A stretch of 32,289 nucleotides of DNA from an uncultured Hyphomicrobiales bacterium. Its GTDB lineage: Bacteria > Pseudomonadota > Alphaproteobacteria > Rhizobiales > Beijerinckiaceae. The stretch spans positions 1 through 32,289 of the forward strand of contig CAISEY010000411.1 of NCBI GenBank assembly GCA_903884435.1, written 5' to 3'. Under the pieces are notes generated by a model, which was given only the letters and a program-made list of their open reading frames with translations, made no database searches and had not been told where the DNA came from. Below are positions 22,282-30,478 of this stretch, in pieces (positions within the stretch are counted from its first letter, which is position 1; each line of letters starts with the position of its first letter). The translations under genes were made by a program, and so were the position numbers.

Positions 22282-24195
22282 TCAATCGAGATCGAGCATG
22301 GCGCGCTGCTGCAGGGCGCTGTCCTGTTCCGAGGCCTGCGCGGCGAGGCGGATGGGGGTGTTGGCCGCGCCGAACAGATCATATCCGCGCCGCTCGAGAA
22401 TCTCGAAGAAGAAGCGCTGGTCGAACATTTTCGTGTAGATGTGGAAGAATTCGCCGCCTTTGTGACGGTCGTAGAGAATGCCGAGCGCGCGCATCCGCTC
22501 GATCACGCCGGCGTCGATGTCGTAACGGGCGGAGAGATCCTCGTAATAGTTGCCGGGAATGTCGAGGAACGCGACGCCGCGCGCCCGCGCCTGTTCGACG
22601 AAGGTGAAGAGATCGTCCGTCGCGAGCGCGATCTGCTGAACGCCGCCGCCGCCAAAATTCTCGATGAAGCGCGAGACGCCCGTCGAACCGCCTTCGGCGA
22701 TGTTGACGGGAATGCGCACGGCGCCGTCGGGCGCCGAGATCACCCGGCTGAAAAACGCCCCGTAAGGATCGGCGAGCTCCACCTGCGGTTCGTCCCGGAA
22801 GCCGAGGACCGACTTGTAAAAGGTGATCCAGGACAGAAACTCGGAGCGGCGCACGACGTTGGAGAGATGATCGACCCGCTTCAGCGGGCCGGGATGTTCC
22901 GGCGAATCCGTGAAATTGAAATCCTGGTCCCAGGTCGTCCGCCCTTGCGGAGAATCCTTCATGAAATAGACGAGGCTGTTCTCGACGCCCGCGACGGCGG
23001 GAATTTGCGCCTCTCCCGGCCCCACGCGGCCGAAGTAGGTCGGCGCCGCGAGCGAATTCGCCCGCTCCAGCGCCCGCTGCGGATCGTCGAACCGCAGCGC
23101 CAGCGCACAGACCGACGTGCCATGCACGAGGTAGAAGGAATGCGCGAAACCCTCCTGTTCGCGATTGACGACGATGTTCACGTCGTTCTGCCGGAACAGA
23201 TCGACGTCCTTCGAGCGATGGCCGGCGACCCGGCGGAAACCGAGACCCTCGAGCTCCGCGACGAGGCGCGGCGAATGGGCTGAACTCGTCACGAATTCGA
23301 TGAATTCGACGCCGCCAATCTTCGCGGGCTCCGGCAGCGCGCGGCCGAGATAAAGCGGCGTCTCGCCCCTTGTCTTGCGGGCTTTTTCGAGTTGCTCGCC
23401 GCAAATTTGCAGGGAGCGCATCCCGTCGCGCGCGATGACCGCCGCTGGCGCGCCGCGGAACTGGTCGTTGAAGATTTCAAGCGAGACGGGCCCGGTATAG
23501 CCCGCGGCGATGCAGGCTTCGAGATAGTCGAGCATGGGCCAGTCGCCCTGGCCGGGGAAACAGCGGTGGTGCCGCGACAGGGACATGGGGTCCATGACGA
23601 TTGCCGGAGCGTCGGCGAGTTGCACGAGCGCGATGCGGTCGCCGGGGATTTGCGCGATGGGCGCGAGCGGATTTTTGCGCGCGCAGATGTGGAAGGAGTC
23701 GAGCACGATCCCGAGATTGGGCTTGTCCGCCCGACGCACGAGCTCCCAGGCCTGCATCCAGTCGTGAACGTGCCGGCCCCAGGCGAGAGCCTCGTAGCCT
23801 ATGCGGAAGCCGCGCGTCGCGGCGCGGTCCGCCAGCGCCGCGAGATCGGCCGCGGACCGCTCGACGTCGCCCGAGGAATCCTCCGCGACGTTGGAGCAGA
23901 GCGACAGGAGCTTGGTGCCAAGCTCCTCCATCAGGTCGAACTTGCGTTCGGCCCGGTCGAAATTCTTGGAGCGGGCGGGCTCGGGCATTCCCTCGAAGTC
24001 GCGCATCGGCTGCAGGGCGATGATCTCGAGGCCGAGGTCGTCGGCCATGGCGCGCACTTCCCGCGGCCGGCCATTGAAAAACGTCAGGTCGTTTTCAAAG
24101 ACTTCGATCGCCCGAAATCCGGCGCGGGCGGCGGCGGCGAGCTTGGTCTCCAGCGTTCCGCCCATGCAGACAGTGGCGATAGACCATCTGAGCAT
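22282..24195 (-). CDS. quiC: 3-Dehydroshikimate dehydratase, QuiC1 type, with HPPD-like C-terminal domain
   Basis: The 637-residue protein fuses a sugar-phosphate isomerase-like TIM barrel (about 1-275) to a 4-hydroxyphenylpyruvate dioxygenase-like domain (about 290-610). The barrel converts 3-dehydroshikimate to protocatechuate. Its metal ligands are visible as E135 (IGYEALAW), D166 and H169 (LDSFHI), Q192 (VQLADAP) and E240 (VSLEIFND), each within one residue of those reported for Pseudomonas putida QuiC1. In the C-terminal domain the HPPD-like facial triad would be H443, position 521 and E598, but residue 521 is Gln (codon CAG in GGVQQIALAT), so this site has lost one His. It is divergent from a shikimate dehydrogenase gene across 84 bp and co-directional with a binding protein downstream. 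A catabolic role in shikimate/quinate use is well supported. Confidence 0.92.
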   Translation of the reverse strand: MLRWSIATVCMGGTLETKLAAAARAGFRAIEVFENDLTFFNGRPREVRAMADDLGLEIIALQPMRDFEGMPEPARSKNFDRAERKFDLMEELGTKLLSLCSNVAEDSSGDVERSAADLAALADRAATRGFRIGYEALAWGRHVHDWMQAWELVRRADKPNLGIVLDSFHICARKNPLAPIAQIPGDRIALVQLADAPAIVMDPMSLSRHHRCFPGQGDWPMLDYLEACIAAGYTGPVSLEIFNDQFRGAPAAVIARDGMRSLQICGEQLEKARKTRGETPLYLGRALPEPAKIGGVEFIEFVTSSAHSPRLVAELEGLGFRRVAGHRSKDVDLFRQNDVNIVVNREQEGFAHSFYLVHGTSVCALALRFDDPQRALERANSLAAPTYFGRVGPGEAQIPAVAGVENSLVYFMKDSPQGRTTWDQDFNFTDSPEHPGPLKRVDHLSNVVRRSEFLSWITFYKSVLGFRDEPQVELADPYGAFFSRVISAPDGAVRIPVNIAEGGSTGVSRFIENFGGGGVQQIALATDDLFTFVEQARARGVAFLDIPGNYYEDLSARYDIDAGVIERMRALGILYDRHKGGEFFHIYTKMFDQRFFFEILERRGYDLFGAANTPIRLAAQASEQDSALQQRAMLDLD

Positions 24196-24279
24196 TCAGG
24201 TTGCCTCCGAGTCGCGATATCTGAGAGATAGACCCTGGCGGGGACGCCAGCAAGGACGGCGCCTGACGAGGAGCGCGCA

Positions 24280-25125
24280 ATGGATAACACGACACGGCCA
24301 TGCCTCGCCGGCGTCATGGGCGACCCGGTTCTTCACTCCCGCTCGCCAAAAATCCACGACTTCTGGATGCGCGAGCATGGTCTGGACGGAGCCTATGTTC
24401 CGCTGCATGTTCGCCCGGAGGGGCTGCGCGCCGCGTTGCGCGCCCTTCCGGCGCTGGGTTTCGCGGGCTGCAACCTCACCATCCCGCACAAGGAGGCCGC
24501 GCTCGCGATCCTCGACCACGTCGATCCGCTGGCGCGGCGCATTGGCGCGGTCAATTGCGTGATCGTGCGACCCGACGGCTCGCTGGAGGGGCGAAATTTC
24601 GACGCGTTCGGATTCACGCAAAGCATCGCCGATCCCGTTCCGGATTTCCGTTTCGGCGAGGCGCCGGCCGTGGTGATCGGCGCGGGCGGCGCGTCCCGCG
24701 CGGTGCTCGCCGGACTGATCGAGCGCGGCGCGCGCGAAATCCGGCTGTTGAACCGCACCTTCGCGCGGGCGGCGGCGCTCGCGGCGGAATTCGGAGCGCC
24801 GGTCGCGGCCTTGCCCTGGGACGACCGGGGCAGGGCGCTCGGGGGCGCGGGATTGCTTGTCAACACGACGAGCCAGGGCATGGCCGGCCAGAATCCGCTC
24901 GATCTTTCGCTTGAATCGTTGCCGCGCGGGGCGCTGGTTGTCGATATCGTCTATGTGCCGCTCGAAACGCCGCTGCTCGCGGCGGCGAGGGCGCGCGGAA
25001 ACCGGACCATCGGCGGGCTCGGCATGTTGCTGCACCAGGCCCGTCCAGCCTTCGCCGCCTGGTTCGGGGCGATGCCGGACGTGTCGCCGCGTTTGCGGGC
25101 GATCATCGAGGCGACGCTCGCCTGA
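24280..25125 (+). CDS. aroE: Shikimate dehydrogenase (AroE-type), probably catabolic
   Basis: The 281-residue enzyme oxidises shikimate (or quinate) or reduces 3-dehydroshikimate with NADP(H). Visible motifs are HSRSPKIH (19-26) for substrate binding, NLTIPHKE with catalytic K71, D108 in GRNFDAFGF, the Rossmann loop GAGGASR (134-140), the NRT motif that favours NADP, NTTSQGM, and GMLLHQA with the conserved Gln. The usual NTD is NFD here (F107 for Thr). ATG 24280 has GAGGAG upstream. Divergence from the dehydroshikimate dehydratase suggests use of shikimate as carbon source, in contrast to the biosynthetic copy, which normally sits by coaE or maf. It could still be the only AroE of the cell. 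The following hydrolase starts 80 bp later. Confidence 0.88.
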   Translation: MDNTTRPCLAGVMGDPVLHSRSPKIHDFWMREHGLDGAYVPLHVRPEGLRAALRALPALGFAGCNLTIPHKEAALAILDHVDPLARRIGAVNCVIVRPDGSLEGRNFDAFGFTQSIADPVPDFRFGEAPAVVIGAGGASRAVLAGLIERGAREIRLLNRTFARAAALAAEFGAPVAALPWDDRGRALGGAGLLVNTTSQGMAGQNPLDLSLESLPRGALVVDIVYVPLETPLLAAARARGNRTIGGLGMLLHQARPAFAAWFGAMPDVSPRLRAIIEATLA

Positions 25126-25205
25126 GACGGGAGCGGCGGTTGCATCGGGCGACGGAAAGCCACAGGATGGCGCCAGACGAACACAATGTCCCCGGGAGGA
25201 ACGCC

Positions 25206-26405
25206 ATGAAAGTCATACGGACGCTCGCCGCCTGCGCCGCGCTGGCGGCGCTGGCCTGTCCGGCGCTCGCCGTCGAATGGCGTCCGCTCGACGAGGTCAA
25301 GCAGATGGTGCTCGACCGCGCTGGCAAGCGCGGCTCCTTCGCGGAGGTGAAGCCCGACGAGGTCAAACAGATCCTCGACAACATCAAGACGCTGGATCGC
25401 GACGAATGGGCGCGCGAATGGTGCAAGGTCGGCCTCAAACACGAGGCCGAGGGCGACGAACTCGTGAAGAAGGGAGCTCCCGCGAAGGAAATCGCGGAAA
25501 CTTATCATCTCGCCTTCAATTATTGCATGCTTGGCCGCTATCCCGTGGCCTCGAGCCCCGGCAAGAAAGAGGCTTACCAGCATTCCGTGCGGCAATACCG
25601 CAAGGCCGGGCCCTTCCTTGATCCGCCCCTGCAGATCGTCGAAATTCCGTTCGAGGGCAAGAAACTCGTCGGCTATTTGCGCGTGCCCAAAGGCGTCGCG
25701 AAGCCGCCGGTCGTGATGAACTGGGGCGGGGTCGATGGCTGGAAGGAAGACCGCGAGCGGCCCAACCAGCGCCTGATGCGCGCGGGTCTCGCGACCTTCA
25801 CCGTCGATTTGCCCGGCACCGGCGAAAGCCCCGTGCTTTATGGCGATCCCGCCGCCGAGCGGGCCTATTCCGCCTTCATCGATCATCTCGTCCAGCGGAC
25901 CGATGTCGATGGAAGCCGCATCGCCGTCTGGGGCGGTTCGTTCGGCGGTTACTGGGCCGCGCGTCTCGCCTACACGGAGGCGAAGCGTCTCAGGGGCGCC
26001 GTGTTCCAGGGCGGCAGCGTGCATCTCGGGTTTCAGGACAAATGGCTCGTGCCCGCCTTCACGACGGGCGGCGCGACCTATCTTTTCGGCGCGGGAAGCC
26101 TGCTCGAGGCGCGCAACCAGGCCATGGGCCTGAAAACCATGGACGAGTTTCTGAAGGCCGCGCCGAAACTCTCGCTGGTGGAGCTCGGTCTGATCGACAA
26201 GCCCTCGGCGCCCATCCTGGGCGTCAACGGCAAGCTCGACGATCAGGCCCCGGTGGAAGATATCTATTTCCTGATGGAGCATGGCAGCCCCAAGGAGGCC
26301 CGCGTCTACCCGAAGGGCTATCACATGGGCGCGACGCCCGGCATGCCCGAGGACGAGATCGCCAGCATGATCACGACCTGGCTGAAGGAAAAACTGTCGA
26401 AATAG
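25206..26405 (+). CDS. Exported alpha/beta hydrolase, FrsA / dihydroxypseudooxynicotine hydrolase-like
   Basis: The 399-residue protein has a signal peptide ([22 protein letters not shown], cleavage near 22), an alpha-helical N-terminal cap (about 30-140, with [21 protein letters not shown]) and a hydrolase core with nucleophile S245 (GGSFGGYW), acid D345 or D346 (GKLDDQAP) and base H373 (GYHMGATP). The arrangement resembles FrsA-like esterases and the 2,6-dihydroxypseudooxynicotine C-C hydrolase group. Export to the periplasm is unusual for that group. GGGAGG lies just upstream of ATG 25206, which is the start that gives the signal peptide. Its 3' end overlaps the end of trmFO (35 bp, convergent). 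Substrate unknown; an ester or C-C bond of an aromatic compound is possible. Confidence 0.8.
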   Translation: MKVIRTLAACAALAALACPALAVEWRPLDEVKQMVLDRAGKRGSFAEVKPDEVKQILDNIKTLDRDEWAREWCKVGLKHEAEGDELVKKGAPAKEIAETYHLAFNYCMLGRYPVASSPGKKEAYQHSVRQYRKAGPFLDPPLQIVEIPFEGKKLVGYLRVPKGVAKPPVVMNWGGVDGWKEDRERPNQRLMRAGLATFTVDLPGTGESPVLYGDPAAERAYSAFIDHLVQRTDVDGSRIAVWGGSFGGYWAARLAYTEAKRLRGAVFQGGSVHLGFQDKWLVPAFTTGGATYLFGAGSLLEARNQAMGLKTMDEFLKAAPKLSLVELGLIDKPSAPILGVNGKLDDQAPVEDIYFLMEHGSPKEARVYPKGYHMGATPGMPEDEIASMITTWLKEKLSK

Positions 26406-27798
26406 CGGCCAAAACGCCCTCCGAGAGCCAGGGCCCGAGGTCGGCCTCGGCGCGCGCCGAGAGCGCCCGCTTGCGCGCCACGGACTTTTCCGGGCCGCGC
26501 AGACGTTTGCCGTCTTCGGACTTGACCGCCGAGGTCAGTGGCGGAAACAGGCCGAAGTTCACGTTCATGGGCTGGAACGAGGGCGGACCGGCGTCGATCC
26601 GCTCGATATGTCCGCCGGTGATGTGGTTCAACAGTGCGCCAATGGCGGTCGTTGGCGGCGGCGTGACGGGCGCGCCGCCCAGCCGTTCCGCCGCGGCCAG
26701 CCGTCCGGCGATCAACCCGACCGCGGCGCTTTCGACGTAGCCCTCGCACCCCGTGATTTGCCCGGCGAAGCGCAGACGCGGCAGCGCCTTCAAACGCAGG
26801 AGCGGGTCGAGAACCCTGGGCGAGTTCAGGAATGTGTTGCGGTGCAGCCCGCCGAGCCGCGCGAACTCGGCGTTTTCGAGACCGGGGATCGAGCGAAAAA
26901 TCCGCGATTGCTCGCCATGCTTCAGCTTGGTCTGGAACCCGACGATATTATAAAGCGTGCCCAGCGCGTTGTCCTGGCGCAACTGGATGACGGCGCACGG
27001 CTTCGTCGCGGGATCGTGCGGATTGGTGAGGCCGACGGGCTTCAGCGGCCCGTGCCGCAGGGTTTCGCGCCCGCGCTCGGCCATGACCTCGATGGGCAGA
27101 CAGCCGTCGAAATAGGGCGTGCCCTCCCAATCATGGAACGAGGTCTTGTCGCCGGCGAGCAGAGCATCGACGAAAGCCTCGTATTGCGGACGGGACAGCG
27201 CGCAATTGATGTAGTCCGCTTCGGTTCCGCCAGGTCCGATCTTGTCGTATCGCGACTGAAACCAGGCCTTGCTCATGTCGATGGTGTCGCGATGCACGAT
27301 CGGCGCGATGGCGTCGAAAAACGCCAGTTCTTTTTCGCCGGTCAGCGCGAGGACGCCGGCGGCGAGCCCCGGCGAGGTGAGCGGGCCAGTCGCGATTATC
27401 ACGCTGTCCCAGTCTTCTGGCGGGATTTCCGAAACTTCCTCGCGAACAAGCTGGATATGCTCGCTCGCGGCGATGGCGGCCGTGACCGCGGCCGAGAACG
27501 CGTCCCGGTCGACGGCGAGCGCGCCGCCCGCCGGAACCTTGTGCGCGTCGGCGCAAGCCATGACCAGAGAGTCCATGCGGCGCATTTCCCGGTGCAGCAG
27601 ACCGACGGCGTTGGTCGCCGGATCGTCCGAGCGCAGGGAATTCGAACACACGAGTTCCGCGAGGCCATCCGTCCGGTGCGCCTCGGTGCCGCGAACAGGC
27701 CGCATCTCATGGAGGATGACCGCGATCCCGGCCCGCGCCAGTTGCCACGCCGCTTCAGAACCCGCGAGGCCGCCGCCGATGACATGAACTGGTTTCAT
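26371..27798 (-). CDS. trmFO: Methylenetetrahydrofolate-tRNA-(uracil-54-C5)-methyltransferase TrmFO
   Basis: The 475-residue flavoenzyme makes ribothymidine at position 54 of tRNA using methylenetetrahydrofolate and FADH2. It starts with the FAD-binding motif [16 protein letters not shown] (residues 5-20), has the family hallmarks [27 protein letters not shown] and [12 protein letters not shown], and ends with [13 protein letters not shown], as other TrmFO (formerly Gid). It resembles GidA/MnmG in fold but lacks that enzyme's motifs. ATG 27798 starts directly at the FAD domain. It is a single housekeeping gene, overlapping the end of the convergent hydrolase by 35 bp. Confidence 0.96.
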   Translation of the reverse strand: MKPVHVIGGGLAGSEAAWQLARAGIAVILHEMRPVRGTEAHRTDGLAELVCSNSLRSDDPATNAVGLLHREMRRMDSLVMACADAHKVPAGGALAVDRDAFSAAVTAAIAASEHIQLVREEVSEIPPEDWDSVIIATGPLTSPGLAAGVLALTGEKELAFFDAIAPIVHRDTIDMSKAWFQSRYDKIGPGGTEADYINCALSRPQYEAFVDALLAGDKTSFHDWEGTPYFDGCLPIEVMAERGRETLRHGPLKPVGLTNPHDPATKPCAVIQLRQDNALGTLYNIVGFQTKLKHGEQSRIFRSIPGLENAEFARLGGLHRNTFLNSPRVLDPLLRLKALPRLRFAGQITGCEGYVESAAVGLIAGRLAAAERLGGAPVTPPPTTAIGALLNHITGGHIERIDAGPPSFQPMNVNFGLFPPLTSAVKSEDGKRLRGPEKSVARKRALSARAEADLGPWLSEGVLAAISTVFPSARS

Positions 27799-27879
27799 GC
27801 CGGCCTTTTCACCCCGGGGCTCCAGCGGGTCAAGCGGAGGCGACGCGCGCGAGCTCCAGCCACAGGGTCCAGACGAAAA

Positions 27880-27909
27880 GCGCCCGCCGGGGGAGGGACC
27901 GGCGGGCGC
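27880..27909 (-). terminator. Intrinsic terminator, minus strand
   Basis: GCGCCCGCCGG (27880-27890) and CCGGCGGGCGC (27899-27909) form an 11-bp GC-rich stem with an 8-nt loop. On the minus strand it is followed by CTTTTCGTCT (27871-27880). It would end transcription of the DUF1127 gene about 70 bp past its stop and insulate trmFO. Confidence 0.7.
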
Positions 27910-27953
27910 GTCTGACGCGGGTGCAATCAGGGAGGGGATCGCTCCCGCGTAAA

Positions 27954-27978
27954 TTCCGGCGTGGGGGAAACGCCGGAA
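27954..27978 (-). terminator. Hairpin directly after the DUF1127 stop
   Basis: TTCCGGCGT (27954-27962) pairs with ACGCCGGAA (27970-27978) around a 7-nt loop. It lies 2 bp after the TAG of the DUF1127 gene on the minus strand and is flanked by short A/T runs (AATTT follows). With the larger hairpin at 27880 it forms a tandem terminator. Confidence 0.55.
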
Positions 27979-27980
27979 AA

Positions 27981-28136
27981 CTAGAAGTTCGCGCTGCGCC
28001 GCGCGACCGTCTCGATATCGTGGCGGCTCAGCCCGAGATCGCCCAGTTCGCGGTCGGAAAGCAGCGAAAGTTCGCGCACGGCGGCGCGGTAGCGCCTCCA
28101 GTTGTGGAACCTGCTTGCAATGGCCTTGATCGACAT
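27981..28136 (-). CDS. DUF1127 small protein
   Basis: The 51-residue basic protein matches the YjiS-like DUF1127 pattern: a [29 protein letters not shown] helix-turn-helix-like core. In alphaproteobacteria such small Arg-rich proteins affect sRNA, phosphate or carbon regulation, and many are growth-stage dependent. Start 28136 has AAAGG upstream and begins [13 protein letters not shown], as usual for the family. An in-frame ATG at 28241 would add 35 residues unlike the family and without a ribosome-binding site, so it was not used. A 15-bp repeat motif lies 43 bp upstream (28179-28193). Tandem terminators follow. Confidence 0.85.
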   Translation of the reverse strand: MSIKAIASRFHNWRRYRAAVRELSLLSDRELGDLGLSRHDIETVARRSANF

Positions 28137-28178
28137 GGAAGAAACCTTTTCGAAGCGCGCCCGCCCGGGGACGCTGTC

Positions 28179-28193
28179 TGTTGCAATGCAATA
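28179..28193 (+). repeat. 15-bp repeat TGTTGCAATGCAATA, copy 1
   Basis: Identical to the copy at 28401-28415 in the same orientation. The core TTGCAATGCAA is an odd palindrome with TGC-N3-GCA spacing. It is 43 bp upstream of the DUF1127 start and overlaps the AT-rich stretch TATATT (minus strand 28190-28195) that could be its -10. Confidence 0.7.
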
Positions 28194-28238
28194 TAGAGAT
28201 TTCTCCAGGACGGGGTAGCGGGTTCCCGGAAGCTCAGA

Positions 28239-28255
28239 CATGCAAATTTTGCATG
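28239..28255. promoter_or_regulatory. 17-bp palindrome CATGCAAA-T-TTTGCATG
   Basis: Perfect 8-bp arms around a single T, between the two copies of the 15-bp repeat. It shares the TGCAAA/TTTGCA element with the repeats. It may be a regulator site in the DUF1127 upstream region, and it is AT-rich enough to stand out from the GC-rich background. Confidence 0.45.
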
Positions 28256-28400
28256 ACTTGGTTTCGCCATATATCTGAATCGGGTGGACAACCTCTAGAA
28301 TCTGGCCTTGATTTTGATTAACGAAGCGTCAAGTTTTGCAAATTCGGGCGACGGCCAGATCGGCCAACCGCTGTTTCCGAAGTCCCGGCGGCCCTCGCGA

Positions 28401-28415
28401 TGTTGCAATGCAATA
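28401..28415 (+). repeat. 15-bp repeat TGTTGCAATGCAATA, copy 2
   Basis: Identical to copy 1 at 28179-28193 and in the same orientation. It ends 8 bp upstream of the TTGACG of the proposed GT39 promoter, an activator-like position. The TGC-N3-GCA core resembles the PhaR-type operators published for alphaproteobacterial PHB genes, which is of interest because phaZ is in this window. Confidence 0.7.
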
Positions 28416-28423
28416 AGTGTTTG

Positions 28424-28452
28424 TTGACGAACACGCCGGCGGCGGGCATTTA
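28424..28452 (+). promoter_or_regulatory. Candidate promoter of the GT39-like gene
   Basis: TTGACG (28424-28429) matches five of six -35 bases; 17 bp downstream CATTTA (28447-28452) is a poor -10. The start codon at 28481 is 28 bp further. The strong -35 and the repeat just upstream make it the best candidate, but the -10 is weak. Confidence 0.35.
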
Positions 28453-28480
28453 GCGGCCAGGCAATTTACACGGATCCGTC

Positions 28481-30007
28481 ATGTCGATCGCGCCAATTTC
28501 GAGATCCCCGGGAGACATGGCGGGAAGCGATCTTGTCTGGGGCCAGCCGCCGCTGGCGATCGCGGTGCTGGCGCATCTGGCGCTCTGGTCGCTGGCGCCA
28601 GGCATTCTGTTCGGGAATTTGCACGCGGACACGCTCGAGGCCGCCTATTGGGGCAGGGATCTCGCTCTTGGCTACGCCAAACATCCGCCGCTCGCCACCT
28701 GGCTGCTGGACGCCGCCTTGCGTTCGGGGTTGCCGCCGGTCTTCAGCCTGATGCTTCTGTCCCAGGTCGGGATGACCGTCGCGGCCTTTTATCTCTGGAA
28801 GTCGGTGCGTCTCTACGCGTCGCCGAGAACGGCGGCGCTGGCTGTTTTACTCTTCCTGACCTCGCCGGCCGCGACCATTTACGGGGTTCAGGTCAACCAC
28901 AATTCCCTGCTGTCGCCATTCTGGGCCGCGGCGATGTATCACGGCCTCGCCTTTCTGGAAGAACGGCGCTGGCCTGACGCGATCGGGCTCGCCATCGCGG
29001 CGGGGCTGGGGCTGATCACGAAATACGAGATGGCCTTCCTGCTGGCGAGTCTCTTGGCTCTGGCGGCGCTGGTTCCCCGGTTTCGTCCGGCCTTCGCCAC
29101 GCCCGCGAGCTACGCCTGCGTCGGACTCTTCCTGGTGGTCGTCGCGCCGCACGTCTGGTGGCTCCAGGCGAACGGCTGGCCAAGCGCCTCCCGAGCGATG
29201 GGCGCGGACAAGATGCACAATGTCGCGACGCTCAATCTGAGCGGCGTCAACGCCATCGTCGGACTCTTCACCCTGTTCGTGTCGCCCGTCGCGATCCTCT
29301 ACGCGACCATGAACCGCCGCGCCGGAACCCGCGACGCGCGCGGTCCGGACGTCAAGCTGATCGGACAGGTTCTGACGTTCGGCCCGCCCGTCGTCCTGCT
29401 GGCCGGCGCGCTGCTGACGCTGCAAATCGTCAAACCGCTCTGGGTTCTGTCGTTGACGTCGAGCGTCGCGGCGGGCCTCGCGCTTTTGTTTGGCGCGGGC
29501 AGCCGCGAAAGCGGCCTGAGCGAGCGGACGACCGCGAGAATCCTCGCCTGCCTCTCCGCGGCGATTTTCGCGGGCTTCACGATCTATCTTCTGGTCGCCG
29601 GGGCCGTTGGCAAGCCGCTCGCGGCCTATTCCGCGGATTCGCGCAAGCTCGCCGCCGCGACCCTGGGGATCTGGACCGAACACGGCGAGGATCCCTTGCG
29701 CTGCGTTGTCATCGCCGACCGCAAAATTGGTCCGTCCGGCGTGCTGTTTTTGCCGGGGCGTCCGGACTTCGTGGATTTTTCGTCGCCAAGCTGGTCGACG
29801 AAACGCCAGATCGAGGCGTGCCGCAAGACCGGCGGCGTCGCGGTGCTTGCCTCGAACACAACCGAACTCGACAATTTCCCCGCGGCCTGTCGCGGCCAGA
29901 CGCGCCGGTTCGATCTTCCCGCCATGCCCGGCATGGGCCGCGTCACCTGGCCTTTCGACCTCGTTTACATCCCGCCGGAAGGGTCGACCTGCGACGCTCG
30001 CCGCTGA
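28481..30007 (+). CDS. GT39/ArnT-like membrane glycosyltransferase
   Basis: The 508-residue integral membrane protein has about ten hydrophobic segments and the family sequence LHADTLEAAYWGRDLALGYAKHPPLATWLLDAAL near the N-terminus (about 46-79), with the acidic residue used by PMT/ArnT-type enzymes to activate the acceptor; GLITKYEMAFLLASL and APHVWWLQANGWP follow. These enzymes transfer a sugar from a polyprenyl-phosphate donor to lipid A, protein or cell-wall glycans on the periplasmic side. A C-terminal soluble part (about 370-508) follows the last membrane helix. Start 28481 has only a weak GGAT upstream; an alternative ATG at 28517 has GGGAG too close (2 nt), so 28481 was kept. Acceptor and sugar are unknown. 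Confidence 0.85.
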   Translation: MSIAPISRSPGDMAGSDLVWGQPPLAIAVLAHLALWSLAPGILFGNLHADTLEAAYWGRDLALGYAKHPPLATWLLDAALRSGLPPVFSLMLLSQVGMTVAAFYLWKSVRLYASPRTAALAVLLFLTSPAATIYGVQVNHNSLLSPFWAAAMYHGLAFLEERRWPDAIGLAIAAGLGLITKYEMAFLLASLLALAALVPRFRPAFATPASYACVGLFLVVVAPHVWWLQANGWPSASRAMGADKMHNVATLNLSGVNAIVGLFTLFVSPVAILYATMNRRAGTRDARGPDVKLIGQVLTFGPPVVLLAGALLTLQIVKPLWVLSLTSSVAAGLALLFGAGSRESGLSERTTARILACLSAAIFAGFTIYLLVAGAVGKPLAAYSADSRKLAAATLGIWTEHGEDPLRCVVIADRKIGPSGVLFLPGRPDFVDFSSPSWSTKRQIEACRKTGGVAVLASNTTELDNFPAACRGQTRRFDLPAMPGMGRVTWPFDLVYIPPEGSTCDARR

Positions 30008-30028
30008 CCCCGCGACCTCATCGAAATG

Positions 30029-30043
30029 TTAACGAAAATTTAC
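30029..30043. promoter_or_regulatory. CtrA-like half-site pair, TTAA-N7-TTAC
   Basis: TTAA (30029-30032) and TTAC (30040-30043) are 7 bp apart, one mismatch from the alphaproteobacterial CtrA box TTAA-N7-TTAA, 75 bp upstream of the PsiF-repeat gene. A similar TTAA-N7-TCAA is at 28318-28332. Such matches also occur by chance in AT-rich promoters. Confidence 0.25.
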
Positions 30044-30082
30044 TTTCGGCGCGCATGAAAAGCCGATAGGCCATCAAACGTA

Positions 30083-30102
30083 TGGAACGCCGCAACGTTC
30101 CA
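30083..30102 (+). promoter_or_regulatory. Inverted repeat in the leader of the PsiF-repeat gene
   Basis: TGGAACG (30083-30089) and CGTTCCA (30096-30102) are perfect 7-bp arms with a 6-nt spacer, 15 bp upstream of the ATG at 30118 and just before its ribosome-binding site. It could be an operator or a short leader hairpin. Confidence 0.4.
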
Positions 30103-30117
30103 CCAATGGAGTCGCAC

Positions 30118-30390
30118 ATGAAAAAAATTGCCACGCTCGCCATCGCCGCCTGCTTCGCTATTTCCGGCGCGGCCTTCGCCCAGGCTCCGGCGCCCGCCGC
30201 CCCCGCGAAGCCCGCCGCTCCCGCCGCCGCGACCGCCCCGGCCGCCGCCAAGCCGGCGCCGGCCCCGAAAATGAGCGCCGCCGACAAGGCCGCCCTTTCC
30301 AAGAAGTGCTCGACCGACGCCGACGCCAAGGGCCTGCACGGCAAGGAACGCAAGAAGTTCCGCGACGAATGCAAGGCTGGCAAGGTCTGA
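30118..30390 (+). CDS. Exported PsiF-repeat protein
   Basis: The 90-residue protein has a signal peptide (MKKIATLAIAACFAISGAAFA, cleavage near 21), an Ala/Pro-rich linker (about 22-55), and one PsiF-type repeat KKCSTDADAKGLHGKERKKFRDECKAG with its paired cysteines (about 64-90). The family was named for phosphate starvation in E. coli; its function is unknown. ATG 30118 is preceded by GGAG at 7 nt spacing; an ATG at 30082 would put extra residues before the signal peptide. It is monocistronic with its own terminator. Confidence 0.88.
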   Translation: MKKIATLAIAACFAISGAAFAQAPAPAAPAKPAAPAAATAPAAAKPAPAPKMSAADKAALSKKCSTDADAKGLHGKERKKFRDECKAGKV

Positions 30391-30409
30391 GAGTCGCGAC
30401 CGGCATTCG

Positions 30410-30440
30410 CCGTCCCGCGCGTCAGGCGCGGGACGGTTTT
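30410..30440 (+). terminator. Intrinsic terminator of the PsiF-repeat gene
   Basis: CCGTCCCGCGC (30410-30420) pairs with GCGCGGGACGG (30426-30436) around a GTCAG loop and is followed by TTTT (30437-30440). It lies 20 bp after the stop codon, a textbook Rho-independent terminator on the plus strand. Confidence 0.85.
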
Positions 30441-30478
30441 ATGTGACCGCCGCCGCCCGGATCGCGGTCCCGCGTGTT

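Larger units (their letters stand above)
28137..28480. other. 344-bp divergent intergenic region
   Basis: This is the longest gene-free stretch of the window. It lies between the divergent DUF1127 and GT39 genes and is relatively AT-rich. It contains two copies of a 15-bp repeat near its ends (28179-28193 and 28401-28415), a 17-bp palindrome at 28239-28255, a TTAA-N7-TCAA element at 28318-28332, and a possible promoter at 28424-28452. I see no ORF with a ribosome-binding site and no tRNA or riboswitch fold in it. Confidence 0.8.

Noticed and set aside
26371-27798. GidA/MnmG assignment for the FAD protein
   Set aside because: Length of 475 residues and motifs such as [11 protein letters not shown] and HRNTFLNSP are those of TrmFO, not of the 620-residue MnmG.
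27981-28241. Extended start of the DUF1127 protein at 28241
   Set aside because: The extra 35 residues do not fit the family and lack a ribosome-binding site, and they would cover the repeat at 28179-28193.
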